Shown here: positions 17,720-25,797 of the stretch, in pieces
Layout: every line of letters starts with the position of its first letter
How positions within the stretch are numbered: position 1 is the stretch's first letter
Assembly: GCA_003962985.1 (NCBI GenBank)
Contig: RXKA01000078.1
Span: 1-32,302 of the forward strand
Length of the DNA stretch: 32,302 bases
DNA from: Pseudomonadota bacterium
GTDB taxonomy: Bacteria; Pseudomonadota; Gammaproteobacteria; Burkholderiales; UBA11063
Reading direction: 5' to 3'
The notes under the pieces: generated by a model
Seen by the model: only the letters and a program-made list of their open reading frames with translations
Databases searched by the model: none
What the model was told of the DNA's origin: nothing
Position numbers and translations under genes: made by a program

Positions 17720-18755
17720 ATAATGTAATTACAATTTGTTGATTATGGCTATCTAATGCAGCATTAATAATTCTAATTATATTTAATCCTTCAGATGCGC
17801 TGACTGGATTATTTGTGCTTGATGTAAGAGCATCATAGATTTTCTGGTAATACTCTTTATAACAACCTTTTTCACTTGGAATAGATGTACTAGTTAATAT
17901 ACCTTCGTGGGAACTGGTATGAGTACCTGCCTGTTCTATATTTTCAATACCATATTCCGCTATTGATGGGGTAAGCATATTCCGTAACATCGCCTCTTGC
18001 GGGTCTAATCCGTGTTTTACATAACTGCCATTTGTTCCATAGGCGGCAACTATTGGGCGTGGCGCTGCACATACGGAGTGTGATCCAAGTATGACACGCA
18101 AGTTATCATAGATCATGGTCAATAAGAAATAATCATGTGATTTTGCATTTGGGCGTTGTTTTGCCAAGTCTGCATGAATTTTAATTGGCATCCCAAAGAG
18201 TGAGAGCGCTTGATCAATTAAGTGCGAACCTAAATCAAAAAGAACACCACTGCCTAATATATCTTGTTCGCGCCATTTTGCAAAATTAACTTCTGGGCGG
18301 TAGCGGTCAAAATATGCTTCATATAAATAGATATCACCAAGCTGAGGTAGTTGCTTTTTGAGCGTAATAAAGCCATTATCCCAGCGCCGATTATGATATA
18401 CACTGAGTAGTAAATTATTTTGCTGCGCTAAGTCAACTAACTCCTCACCATGGATAATTTCTGTTACAAAGGGTTTTTCCACGATTACATGTTTACCTGC
18501 GAGTAAACATTGTTTGGTAATGGTATAGTGCTGTGGATTGGGAAGCGTATTTACAACTAAATCAATATTTGGATTTGAGAGAATTTGTTCAATATCTTGT
18601 ACTACCGTTACCTGCGGGTAAAGTTGATTAATTTTGTCGACTTGTCGCGATAACACATGAGTTAAGTTTAAGCCTGATATTGAACTTATTAGTGGTGCAT
18701 GGAATGTTGAACCAGAGAGACCAAACCCAAGAATAGCGACATTGATGTTTTTCAT
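17718..18755 (-). CDS. Gfo/Idh/MocA family NAD(P)-dependent oxidoreductase
   Basis: 345 residues. N-terminal Rossmann fold with LGFGLSGSTFHAPLI (GxGxxG type), then the EKPF motif in HVIVEKPFVTE with the catalytic-region Lys, and the C-terminal substrate domain with YHNRRWDNGF and DLGSHLIDQAL. The sequence resembles the YhhX/YvaA branch, which acts on sugars or inositols; substrate is not predictable. It stands alone, 62 bp after ribH on the same strand, separated by a terminator-like hairpin, and is convergent with the HAD-IB gene. Cytoplasmic, no signal peptide. Confidence 0.92.
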   Translation of the reverse strand: MKNINVAILGFGLSGSTFHAPLISSISGLNLTHVLSRQVDKINQLYPQVTVVQDIEQILSNPNIDLVVNTLPNPQHYTITKQCLLAGKHVIVEKPFVTEIIHGEELVDLAQQNNLLLSVYHNRRWDNGFITLKKQLPQLGDIYLYEAYFDRYRPEVNFAKWREQDILGSGVLFDLGSHLIDQALSLFGMPIKIHADLAKQRPNAKSHDYFLLTMIYDNLRVILGSHSVCAAPRPIVAAYGTNGSYVKHGLDPQEAMLRNMLTPSIAEYGIENIEQAGTHTSSHEGILTSTSIPSEKGCYKEYYQKIYDALTSSTNNPVSASEGLNIIRIINAALDSHNQQIVITL

Positions 18756-18775
18756 TTTGCTTATTCCTTGAACGT

Positions 18776-18810
18776 AAACTGATAGCCGTAGCCACGACAG
18801 CTATCAGTTT
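18776..18810 (-). terminator. Probable terminator of the rib operon
   Basis: An 11-bp perfect stem (AAACTGATAGC at 18776-18786 with GCTATCAGTTT at 18800-18810) and a 13-nt loop lie 7 bp past the ribH stop. The minus-strand T-tract is short (TTT), so termination may be partial and some message may read into the oxidoreductase gene. Confidence 0.65.
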
Positions 18811-18817
18811 GCTAATA

Positions 18818-19276
18818 TTATAGGGTTGTAAGTAAGTTAGCCATTTCAATTGCAGTCACTGCTGCATCATAGCCCTTATTACCTGCTTTAGTTCCAGCAC
18901 GTTCAATCGCTTGTTCAATATTTTCGGTCGTAACCACACCAAAAATAACTGGAACACCAGTATCCAACTGCACTTTAGCAACGCCTTTAGCCACTTCATT
19001 ACATACGTAATCATAATGCGTAGTTGAGCCACGAATAACTGCGCCAAGAGTAATTACGGCTTGGTATTTACCACTAGCAGCTAATTTTTGCGCTATTAAC
19101 GGAATTTCAAATGCGCCAGGAACCCATGCAACATCGATATCTTCGCTTTTTACGCCATGACGTTCTAAACCATCAATTGCAGCACCTAATAATTTACCCG
19201 TGATGAATTCATTGAAGCGTGCTACTACGATTGCATATTTACCAGACGTTGCAACTAAATTACCTTGAAAAATCAT
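18818..19276 (-). CDS. ribH: 6,7-dimethyl-8-ribityllumazine synthase
   Basis: 152 residues. RibH condenses 3,4-dihydroxy-2-butanone 4-phosphate with the ribitylamino-pyrimidine to lumazine, the penultimate riboflavin step. Motifs: [13 protein letters not shown] near the N-terminus, VPGAFEIPL, and the catalytic-site segment [21 protein letters not shown] with its His. It is the last gene of the rib operon, 26 bp after ribBA. Length and sequence are ordinary. Confidence 0.97.
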   Translation of the reverse strand: MIFQGNLVATSGKYAIVVARFNEFITGKLLGAAIDGLERHGVKSEDIDVAWVPGAFEIPLIAQKLAASGKYQAVITLGAVIRGSTTHYDYVCNEVAKGVAKVQLDTGVPVIFGVVTTENIEQAIERAGTKAGNKGYDAAVTAIEMANLLTTL

Positions 19277-19302
19277 AATATTTACCTTTCTGTATGTGAA
19301 TT

Positions 19303-20493
19303 TTATAAATTGAATAAATGACCGAGTTTATGTGCTTTAGTAACGAAATAATCATGATTAACTTCATTACTTGGCATAATTAGTTCACTACGTTGTGCAA
19401 TACTAATTCCATAAGTTTCCAAACCTGCAAATTTTCGTGGATTATTACTCAAAAGATTAATTTTGTTAATTCCTAAATTGCGTAGTACTTGTGCCGCAAG
19501 ATAATAATCACGCATATCATCTGGAAATCCTAAATGTAAATTAGCTTCTACCGTATCCATACCTTGGTCTTGTAATGAATAAGCGCGAATTTTGTTTAAT
19601 AAACCAATACCACGTCCTTCTTGACGTAAGTAAATTAGGATGCCACCATGCTGTTCAATCTGTTGCAAGCTCGCAGCTAATTGTTCACCACAATCGCAAC
19701 GTAGCGAACCAAATCCATCACCAGTTAGACATTCGGAATGAATTCTAACTAATGGTGTTGCATCAGGTGTTAATTCTCCTGTAGTCAGAATTACACACTC
19801 TTCACCAGTAATGGGCGCTTCGTAACCCATTATATCAAAAGTACCAAATTTGGTTGGCAATTTAGCGCTCGCTACTTGCGTAACTAAATTCTCATGGCGT
19901 TTGCGGTAAGTTACCAAATCTTGAATATGAATTAATTTTAGGTTATGTTCAGCAGCGATTTGCTGTAACTCAGGAACACGCGCCATACTACCATCTGGAT
20001 TAATTACCTCACAAATTACGCCAACTGGTGCTGCTCCTGCTAAGATAGCTAAATCAACTGCGGCTTCGGTATGACCTTGACGTACCAGAACACCACCATC
20101 TTTAGCTATGAGAGGGAATATATGTCCAGGAGCACGGAAATCATTTGCTATACTCTGAGGGTTCGTTAGCTGTTGTAATGTTGTTGCGCGTTCTTGTGCA
20201 CTAATCCCTGTGGTACTGGTTTTATAGTCGATGCTTTGAGTGAATGCAGTTTGGTGACTATCTTGATTTTTACTTACCATTGGTGTTAGATTTAGACGCG
20301 CAGCATATTCAGAATTTAAAGGTGCACAGACTAATCCTTTACCATAAGTAATCATGAAATTAAGACTTTCAGAAGTGATTAGTTCAGCTAATCCGATTAA
20401 GTCTCCTTCGTTTTCACGATCTTCATTATCACAGACTAAGACTAGTTTACCTTGTTTTAAGTCAATTAGAGCTTCCTCAATTGTATTAAACAT
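19303..20493 (-). CDS. ribBA: Bifunctional 3,4-DHBP synthase / GTP cyclohydrolase II
   Basis: 396 residues from the ATG at 20493, which has AGGA 7 nt upstream; the open frame continues back into ribE but without a credible start. The N-terminal RibB domain carries [11 protein letters not shown] (22-32) and later [11 protein letters not shown]; it makes the four-carbon precursor from ribulose 5-phosphate. The C-terminal RibA domain has the zinc-binding [20 protein letters not shown] and the substrate motif [10 protein letters not shown]; it opens GTP to the pyrimidine precursor. Both active sites look complete. It lies 13 bp after ribE and 26 bp before ribH. Confidence 0.95.
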   Translation of the reverse strand: MFNTIEEALIDLKQGKLVLVCDNEDRENEGDLIGLAELITSESLNFMITYGKGLVCAPLNSEYAARLNLTPMVSKNQDSHQTAFTQSIDYKTSTTGISAQERATTLQQLTNPQSIANDFRAPGHIFPLIAKDGGVLVRQGHTEAAVDLAILAGAAPVGVICEVINPDGSMARVPELQQIAAEHNLKLIHIQDLVTYRKRHENLVTQVASAKLPTKFGTFDIMGYEAPITGEECVILTTGELTPDATPLVRIHSECLTGDGFGSLRCDCGEQLAASLQQIEQHGGILIYLRQEGRGIGLLNKIRAYSLQDQGMDTVEANLHLGFPDDMRDYYLAAQVLRNLGINKINLLSNNPRKFAGLETYGISIAQRSELIMPSNEVNHDYFVTKAHKLGHLFNL

Positions 20494-20506
20494 TATTTTT
20501 CCTATT

Positions 20507-21145
20507 TTATAAAAATCCGTGTTCACGTAAAAAATCTGCACTAATATTTGAACTAGGTTGGTTACTGTTAAATTTGGCAACTTGTTTTGCCATAATATCA
20601 CATTCAAGATTAACTCTATCACCAACTGTCTTATTACCAATAATAGATTCACTTTGTGTATGTGGGATTATGGAAACCTGCACCGAATCCATAGTCACAT
20701 CAACAATGGTCAGGCTAGTGCCATCAATAGCAATTGAGCCCTTTTTGATACAAAATAAAGCTAAATTTTTATCTAAATTAATTGTGTACAAAATCGCATT
20801 ACCAGTTTTAACTTTATTACTAATTGTACCAACACCATCGATATGACCACTCACTACATGTCCACCAAAGCGTCCATTGGCAGCCATTGCCCGTTCTAAA
20901 TTTACTGGCGAACCATTGTTTAATGTGGCTAATGTGGTATCGTGATAGGTAACTGGCATTACATCTACGGTAAATGAATTTTTGGTGAATGATGTTACGG
21001 TTAGGCAAACACCATTGACAGCAATACTATCACCAAGCTTAACATCTTGCAAAACCTTATTGGCATGAATGGTGATGGTTAATGTAGCAGCTTTATGTTG
21101 AATGCTACTGATGCTACCGATTTCCTCAATAATTCCTGTGAACAT
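20507..21145 (-). CDS. ribE: Riboflavin synthase alpha subunit
   Basis: 212 residues made of two similar lumazine-binding barrels, as expected: the first begins [10 protein letters not shown] and has the [13 protein letters not shown] segment, the second begins [12 protein letters not shown] and has [14 protein letters not shown]. The enzyme dismutates two lumazines to riboflavin. The start ATG directly abuts the ribD stop (TAAATG), a tight operon junction. The C-terminal tail [11 protein letters not shown] is the family's usual ending. Naming varies (ribC in some genomes, ribE in others). Confidence 0.96.
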   Translation of the reverse strand: MFTGIIEEIGSISSIQHKAATLTITIHANKVLQDVKLGDSIAVNGVCLTVTSFTKNSFTVDVMPVTYHDTTLATLNNGSPVNLERAMAANGRFGGHVVSGHIDGVGTISNKVKTGNAILYTINLDKNLALFCIKKGSIAIDGTSLTIVDVTMDSVQVSIIPHTQSESIIGNKTVGDRVNLECDIMAKQVAKFNSNQPSSNISADFLREHGFL

Positions 21146-22225
21146 TTATTTGATTACCTCCGCAACTATTTTTATATCATTGCCTAAAGTTTTTACTTCT
21201 GTAAAATTACATTTGAGATTGTGTTGTAAATCCATAAATCCATTACCCGCAAATAAATGTTTAGCGCTAGTTGAACCAATTAATTGTGGACTAAGATAAC
21301 TTACAATTTGATTAACTGCTTTGGCATCTAAAAAGCTACTATAAATTTGTTCGCCACCTTCAATTAGTAGACTATAAATCTTGTGCTTATAGAGCGTAGT
21401 TAGGATCGTATTAATCTGCATATCAGCCACAGTAATTATCTTACAACCATGATCTTTAAAGGGCTGCTGCGTTTCTGATGAATTAGTCGTGAGTATCCAT
21501 GTGGGAGCTAAGTTATCTGTAACTACTTTACTATCCAGTGGTGTGGTTAAATTGCTATCCAAAATAATGCGAATTGGTAGCCGCGGCGGATTTTCTATCA
21601 TATGTGGAATTAGGCTAGGGTTATCATGTTTGACTGTGCCAACTCCAACTAGTATCGCCTCGTGGGTAATACGATAATTATGTGCATCTTGACGTGATGC
21701 TGGGCTGGTTATCCATTGACTAATGTTGTTTTTAGTAGCTATTCTACCATCTAAACTCATACCGACCTTTAGCGTAACATATGGAGTTTGTGTAGATATA
21801 TTATGAAAAAATACTTTATTGATTTCCCATGCTTCATTGTATAAAATACCACTAATAACCTCAATGCCAGCTGCTTGTAGCTTTTGTATTCCTAATCCAG
21901 CTACTAGAGGGTTTGGGTCTTGATTGGCTATTACAACTCGTGTAATTCCTGCTTGTATAACAGCATCGGCACATGGTGGAGTTTTGCCGTGATGTGCACA
22001 TGGTTCTAAATTTACGTACAATGTAGCATTAATGGCATTACTGCCTGCTTGGCGAATTGCATGCACTTCGGCATGTGGTTCTCCTGCTTGCAGGTGAACA
22101 CCAATACCAATGATTTGGGAGTTTTTGACAATTATTGCAGCAACCTGCGGGTTAGGGCGGGTCTGTACTGGCGTCATTTTTGCTAATGCGAGTACTTGTT
22201 GCATATAAAATAGATGTTCTGACAT
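21146..22225 (-). CDS. ribD: Bifunctional riboflavin deaminase/reductase
   Basis: 359 residues from the ATG at 22225, preceded by AGGAT with 8 nt spacing. The N-terminal deaminase has the zinc motifs PHAEVHAI and PCAHHGKTPPCADAV; the C-terminal reductase has VTLKVGMSLDGRIAT, ILVGVGTVKHDNPSL and LLIEGGEQIYSSF. It performs the second and third steps of the pyrimidine branch of riboflavin synthesis. The frame is open for 90 more bases upstream but that part is the riboswitch leader. It is the first gene behind the FMN riboswitch. Confidence 0.95.
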   Translation of the reverse strand: MSEHLFYMQQVLALAKMTPVQTRPNPQVAAIIVKNSQIIGIGVHLQAGEPHAEVHAIRQAGSNAINATLYVNLEPCAHHGKTPPCADAVIQAGITRVVIANQDPNPLVAGLGIQKLQAAGIEVISGILYNEAWEINKVFFHNISTQTPYVTLKVGMSLDGRIATKNNISQWITSPASRQDAHNYRITHEAILVGVGTVKHDNPSLIPHMIENPPRLPIRIILDSNLTTPLDSKVVTDNLAPTWILTTNSSETQQPFKDHGCKIITVADMQINTILTTLYKHKIYSLLIEGGEQIYSSFLDAKAVNQIVSYLSPQLIGSTSAKHLFAGNGFMDLQHNLKCNFTEVKTLGNDIKIVAEVIK

Positions 22226-22230
22226 CCGAT

Positions 22231-22305
22231 CTATCCTAAAGATATTTTTTAAATTTATCTGGATTTCGGAGCAAATAGCGACAGCTATGCTATCGTTATG
22301 GATAG
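22231..22305 (-). promoter_or_regulatory. Possible ribosome-site sequestering helix of the ribD leader
   Basis: On the minus strand, CTATCC (22305-22300) can pair with GGATAG (22236-22231), which contains the ribD Shine-Dalgarno. A local hairpin (GATAGC with GCTGTC, one G-U pair) lies in between. This would let the upstream FMN riboswitch close the ribosome site, the common mode in Gram-negative bacteria. The pairing is short, so it is a proposal. Confidence 0.4.
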
Positions 22306-22375
22306 GACATGACAAAACCGTACTAGTAGCGTAAGCTACTACATAGGTGAATAAATTACATAGTCATATAAAACC

Positions 22376-22514
22376 CGTCTTTCTCCCATCCAGACTATAC
22401 TGTCGGTTTTGGAATTGCACCAAATCAACCAAAAAGTATGCACTATTTGGCTCACGGACTAAAAGCTTGCACTTATCACCGCCGGTGTGGAATTGCACCA
22501 CGCCCCGAAAGACA
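22376..22514 (-). ncRNA. FMN riboswitch (RFN element)
   Basis: Read on the minus strand, the conserved parts appear in order: P1 arm GUCUUUC, GGGGCGUGGUGCAAUUCC, ACCGGCGGUGAUAAG, AGUCCGUGAGCC, a variable stem, ACCGACAGUAUAGUCUGGAU and GGGAGAAAGAC closing P1 (7 perfect pairs, 22507-22513 with 22377-22383). It lies about 150 nt upstream of ribD and senses FMN to shut the riboflavin operon. No strong U-tract terminator follows, which argues for control at translation. Confidence 0.97.
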
Positions 22515-22521
22515 CGCCAAA

Positions 22522-22530
22522 ATTATAGCA
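22522..22530 (-). promoter_or_regulatory. Extended -10 promoter of the rib operon
   Basis: The minus strand reads TGCTATAAT (22530-22522), a TGnTATAAT extended -10 box, about 8 bp before the riboswitch begins. No consensus -35 was found at 16-18 bp, which fits an extended -10 promoter. Confidence 0.65.
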
Positions 22531-22732
22531 TAGATATTTAGACAAATGGTAAGTAGTTGAGATTTTAAAATATAATTAATTGAGTTGAAAGTTGGTCGAT
22601 AAATAGAATTCACTCGGCTAAATTATAGCTAGTCTAAGGTGTGGCAATTTGACAAAGTTAAGCATTGATAGCGTTTCCACGATGGTTAGTAAAAGTCAAT
22701 AGAAATATTTTTATTTTTTCACAGTGTTTAAG

Positions 22733-22762
22733 TTGTATTATCTGCAACTCTATGCGTATAAT
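22733..22762 (+). promoter_or_regulatory. Promoter of nrdA
   Basis: TTGTAT at 22733-22738, 18-bp spacer, TATAAT at 22757-22762. Transcription would start near 22769, placing the two NrdR boxes immediately downstream, in a repressing position. The rest of the gap from 22541 to 22732 shows no gene or clear signal. Confidence 0.65.
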
Positions 22763-22774
22763 CTTGTCTTGAAA

Positions 22775-22821
22775 ATACTAGCTATAGTATAGGTGTGGGT
22801 TTTATGCCCTATATATAGTGT
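22775..22821 (+). promoter_or_regulatory. Tandem NrdR boxes
   Basis: Box 1 is ATACTAGCTATAGTAT (22775-22790), an inverted repeat ATACTA/TAGTAT. Box 2 is GCCCTATATATAGTGT (22806-22821), containing the perfect palindrome CTATATATAG and the right half of the NrdR consensus (TAGTGT). The box centres are 31 bp apart, three helical turns, the known arrangement for the ATP/dATP-sensing repressor NrdR, which controls ribonucleotide reductase genes. Confidence 0.8.
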
Positions 22822-22842
22822 TTTAAGCGTGTGAGGAAAAAA

Positions 22843-25713
22843 TTGAATAAAAATGTGTTGTTAAGTAATGAAGCCAGTATGTTGGCTACTCAATATGGGC
22901 AGTCATTAGCTCCTATTGGTGATTTTTCGATGTATCATGTGGTTCGTCGTAACGGTGATGTTGTTGGGTTTAACCCAACCAAAATAGCAGTGGCGATTAC
23001 TAAAGCTTATATTGCGGTTCATGGTCTTAATAGCATGTCATCAGTAGGTGTGCGTGATCAGGTAGCTCAATTAACGAATATGGTAATATTAGCATTACAA
23101 AATCGCAAACCAGATGGTGGTTCTGTACATATTGAAGAAATTCAAGATCAGGTTGAATTAGCCTTGATGCGTAATGGTGAACATGAAGTTGCTCGTGCAT
23201 ATGTATTATATCGCGAAGAGCGTCGTCATGAGCGGGCATTAGATGGTGTTGCTCGTCCTGATAGTGCCATTAACGTGGTTTATCCCGATGGTAGTCGTAA
23301 AAAATTAGACATCAAATATTTCTATAGTGTAATTCAAGCCGCCTGTGATGGTTTATTGGAAGTCGATGCTAAAGTTATTTTAGATGAAGCCTTACGTAAT
23401 GTTTATGATGGCGTTAGTGAAGATGAAGTTTATAAGGCTATCATTTTATCAGCTCGTCAACAGATTGAAAGTGAACCTGCATATAATTTCGTTACGGCAA
23501 GATTATTATTACATACGATTCGTAGTGAAGTATTAGGACGTGATGTTGCTAATGCTGATATGAATGATGCCTACAAAGTTTATTTCCCACAATACGTTAA
23601 ACAAGGTATTGACGCTGAGTTATTGGATCCGCGTTTAGCAGAATTTGATTTAACCAAGTTAGCAGCTGCATTAGATGCACGTCGCGACTATCAATTCAAA
23701 TATTTGGGTTTACAAACATTATATGATCGTTACTTCTTGCATATTCGTGGTCGTCGTATTGAATTACCACAAATATTCTTTATGCGTGTTGCAATGGGCT
23801 TGGCACTCAATGAAGTAGAACGTGAGAAACGTACGATTGAATTTTATAATATATTGTCAACTTTTGATTTTATGTCATCTACACCGACGTTATTTAATTC
23901 TGGAACATTACATTCTCAGCTATCAAGTTGTTATTTAACGACTATTTCAGATGATTTAATTGGAATTTATGATGGTATAAAAGAAAATGCTTTACTATCT
24001 AAATTTGCTGGTGGCTTAGGTAATGACTGGACACCTGTTCGTGCAATGGGCTCGCATATCAAGGGAACTAATGGTAGTTCACAAGGGGTAATTCCGTTCT
24101 TGAAAGTTGTTAATGATACTGCGGTTGCCGTTAATCAGGGTGGTAAACGTAAAGGTGCAGCATGTGTTTATTTAGAAACATGGCATGCAGACATTGAAGA
24201 GTTCTTAGATTTGCGTAAAAATACTGGTGATGATCGTCGTCGTTGCCATGATATCAATACGGCAAATTGGATTCCTGATTTATTTATGCAACGCGTACAT
24301 GAGCAAGGTGAGTGGACATTATTCTCTCCTGATGAAGTGCCAGATTTGCATGATAAATATGGTAAAGATTTTGAGAGTGCTTATGTTGCATATGAAAAAA
24401 TGGCAGCAGATGGTAAGTTAAATGTAACTAAAAAAATTCCTGCGCTACAATTATGGCGTAAAATTTTATCAATGCTATTTGAAACAGGGCACCCATGGAT
24501 TACATTTAAAGATCCATGTAATATTCGCTCGCCACAACAACATATTGGTGTAGTGCATAGTTCTAATTTATGTACAGAGATTACATTAAATACCAATGAG
24601 AATGAAATAGCAGTATGTAACTTAGGTTCAGTTAACTTATTAAACCATTTAACTGAAAATGGCTTGGATTTAGTTAAATTAAAACATACAGTATCGATTG
24701 CGATGCGCATGTTGGATAATGTGATTGATATTAATTTCTACCCAGTCGTTAAGGCGCGTAACGCCAACTTAAAACATCGTCCAGTTGGTTTAGGTTTTAT
24801 GGGTTTCCAAGATTGTTTACATGTATTACGTATTCCGTATTCATCAGTTGATGCAGTGGAATTTGCCGATAAATCAATGGAAGCTATTGCATATTATGCA
24901 TATTGGGCTTCGAGTGATTTAGCTCACGAGCGTGGTAAATATTCAACTTATGATGGTAGCTTATGGTCACAAGGTATTTTACCTTTAGATTCTGTTGATT
25001 TATTGGCTCAAGCACGTGGTAATAGTGAATACTTAGAAATGGATAGATCGGCTACTCTTGATTGGGATGCATTACGTAATAAGATCAAACAAGATGGTAT
25101 GCGTAATTCAAACTGTTTGGCTATTGCGCCAACAGCGACTATCTCTAATATTATTGGTGTGGCAGCATCGATTGAACCAACGTTCCAAAATATTTTTGTG
25201 AAATCAAATTTATCGGGTGAATTTACTGTCGTTAATGAGTTCTTGGTGCGTGATTTAAAACAACGCGGACTATGGGATGAAGTAATGTTGGGTGACATTA
25301 AATATTTTGATGGTAGCTTAGAGCGTATTGATCGCATTCCTGAAGATTTACGTCAATTGTATGCAACTGCATTTGAGATGGATCCTAAATGGTTGGTTGA
25401 AGCAGCTAGTCGTCGCCAAAAATGGCTAGATCAGGCACAATCATTGAATTTATATGTATCACAACCATCAGGACGTAAGTTGGATGAATTGTACAAACTG
25501 GCATGGAAACGTGGTTTAAAAACTACTTATTATTTAAGAACATTAGCGGCTACTTCTGCTGAAAAATCTACTGGCCGTGGTGGAGAATTAAATGCGGTTG
25601 CCGTGGATGGTTCTGCTGGTCAGTTTAGCTCGCGGGTAAACGTAGATAATACCCCAGCAACCGATGCTAAATTCTGCTCTATCGACAATCCAGATTGCGA
25701 AAGCTGTCAATAA
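22843..25713 (+). CDS. nrdA: Ribonucleoside-diphosphate reductase, alpha subunit (class Ia)
   Basis: 956 residues if started at TTG 22843, chosen because GAGG (22833-22836) lies 6 nt before it; a GTG at 22831 would place that site inside the gene. NrdA makes deoxyribonucleotides. An N-terminal ATP cone begins near YHVVRRNGDVVGFNPTKIAVAI. Active-site residues are all visible: Cys363 (SSCYLTT), Asn575/Cys577/Glu579 (NLCTE), Cys592 (VCNLGS), the radical-transfer tyrosines 896-897 (TTYYLRT), and C-terminal swinging cysteines CESC just before the end. Its small subunit gene nrdB is not adjacent: the next gene is an unrelated NTPase on the other strand. Confidence 0.95.
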   Translation: MNKNVLLSNEASMLATQYGQSLAPIGDFSMYHVVRRNGDVVGFNPTKIAVAITKAYIAVHGLNSMSSVGVRDQVAQLTNMVILALQNRKPDGGSVHIEEIQDQVELALMRNGEHEVARAYVLYREERRHERALDGVARPDSAINVVYPDGSRKKLDIKYFYSVIQAACDGLLEVDAKVILDEALRNVYDGVSEDEVYKAIILSARQQIESEPAYNFVTARLLLHTIRSEVLGRDVANADMNDAYKVYFPQYVKQGIDAELLDPRLAEFDLTKLAAALDARRDYQFKYLGLQTLYDRYFLHIRGRRIELPQIFFMRVAMGLALNEVEREKRTIEFYNILSTFDFMSSTPTLFNSGTLHSQLSSCYLTTISDDLIGIYDGIKENALLSKFAGGLGNDWTPVRAMGSHIKGTNGSSQGVIPFLKVVNDTAVAVNQGGKRKGAACVYLETWHADIEEFLDLRKNTGDDRRRCHDINTANWIPDLFMQRVHEQGEWTLFSPDEVPDLHDKYGKDFESAYVAYEKMAADGKLNVTKKIPALQLWRKILSMLFETGHPWITFKDPCNIRSPQQHIGVVHSSNLCTEITLNTNENEIAVCNLGSVNLLNHLTENGLDLVKLKHTVSIAMRMLDNVIDINFYPVVKARNANLKHRPVGLGFMGFQDCLHVLRIPYSSVDAVEFADKSMEAIAYYAYWASSDLAHERGKYSTYDGSLWSQGILPLDSVDLLAQARGNSEYLEMDRSATLDWDALRNKIKQDGMRNSNCLAIAPTATISNIIGVAASIEPTFQNIFVKSNLSGEFTVVNEFLVRDLKQRGLWDEVMLGDIKYFDGSLERIDRIPEDLRQLYATAFEMDPKWLVEAASRRQKWLDQAQSLNLYVSQPSGRKLDELYKLAWKRGLKTTYYLRTLAATSAEKSTGRGGELNAVAVDGSAGQFSSRVNVDNTPATDAKFCSIDNPDCESCQ

Positions 25714-25719
25714 AAACTC

Positions 25720-25754
25720 TATAGGCAATTAGTTAGTTATGCTAATTGCCTATA
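25720..25754. terminator. Hairpin after nrdA
   Basis: A perfect 13-bp stem (TATAGGCAATTAG at 25720-25732 with CTAATTGCCTATA at 25742-25754) and 9-nt loop start 7 bp after the nrdA stop. There is no long T-run behind it, but its strength and position, between converging genes, support a terminator or 3'-end stabiliser. It also isolates nrdA from any downstream nrdB. Confidence 0.7.
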
Positions 25755-25797
25755 ATCACTGAGTTAAATCCATTAGTTGCCAATAATTTCCGATATA

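Noticed and set aside
20494..20652. 53-codon extension of ribBA overlapping ribE
   Set aside because: It overlaps the end of ribE, is not RibB-like, and the ATG at 20493 has AGGA at proper spacing.
22226..22315. N-terminal extension of ribD into its leader
   Set aside because: The extension lies in the riboswitch expression platform, and the ATG at 22225 has a good ribosome site and matches the usual RibD N-terminus.
22764..22788. Alternative nrdA promoter with TATAGT in NrdR box 1
   Set aside because: The spacer to TTGTCT is only 13 bp, whereas TTGTAT/TATAAT upstream has an 18-bp spacer.
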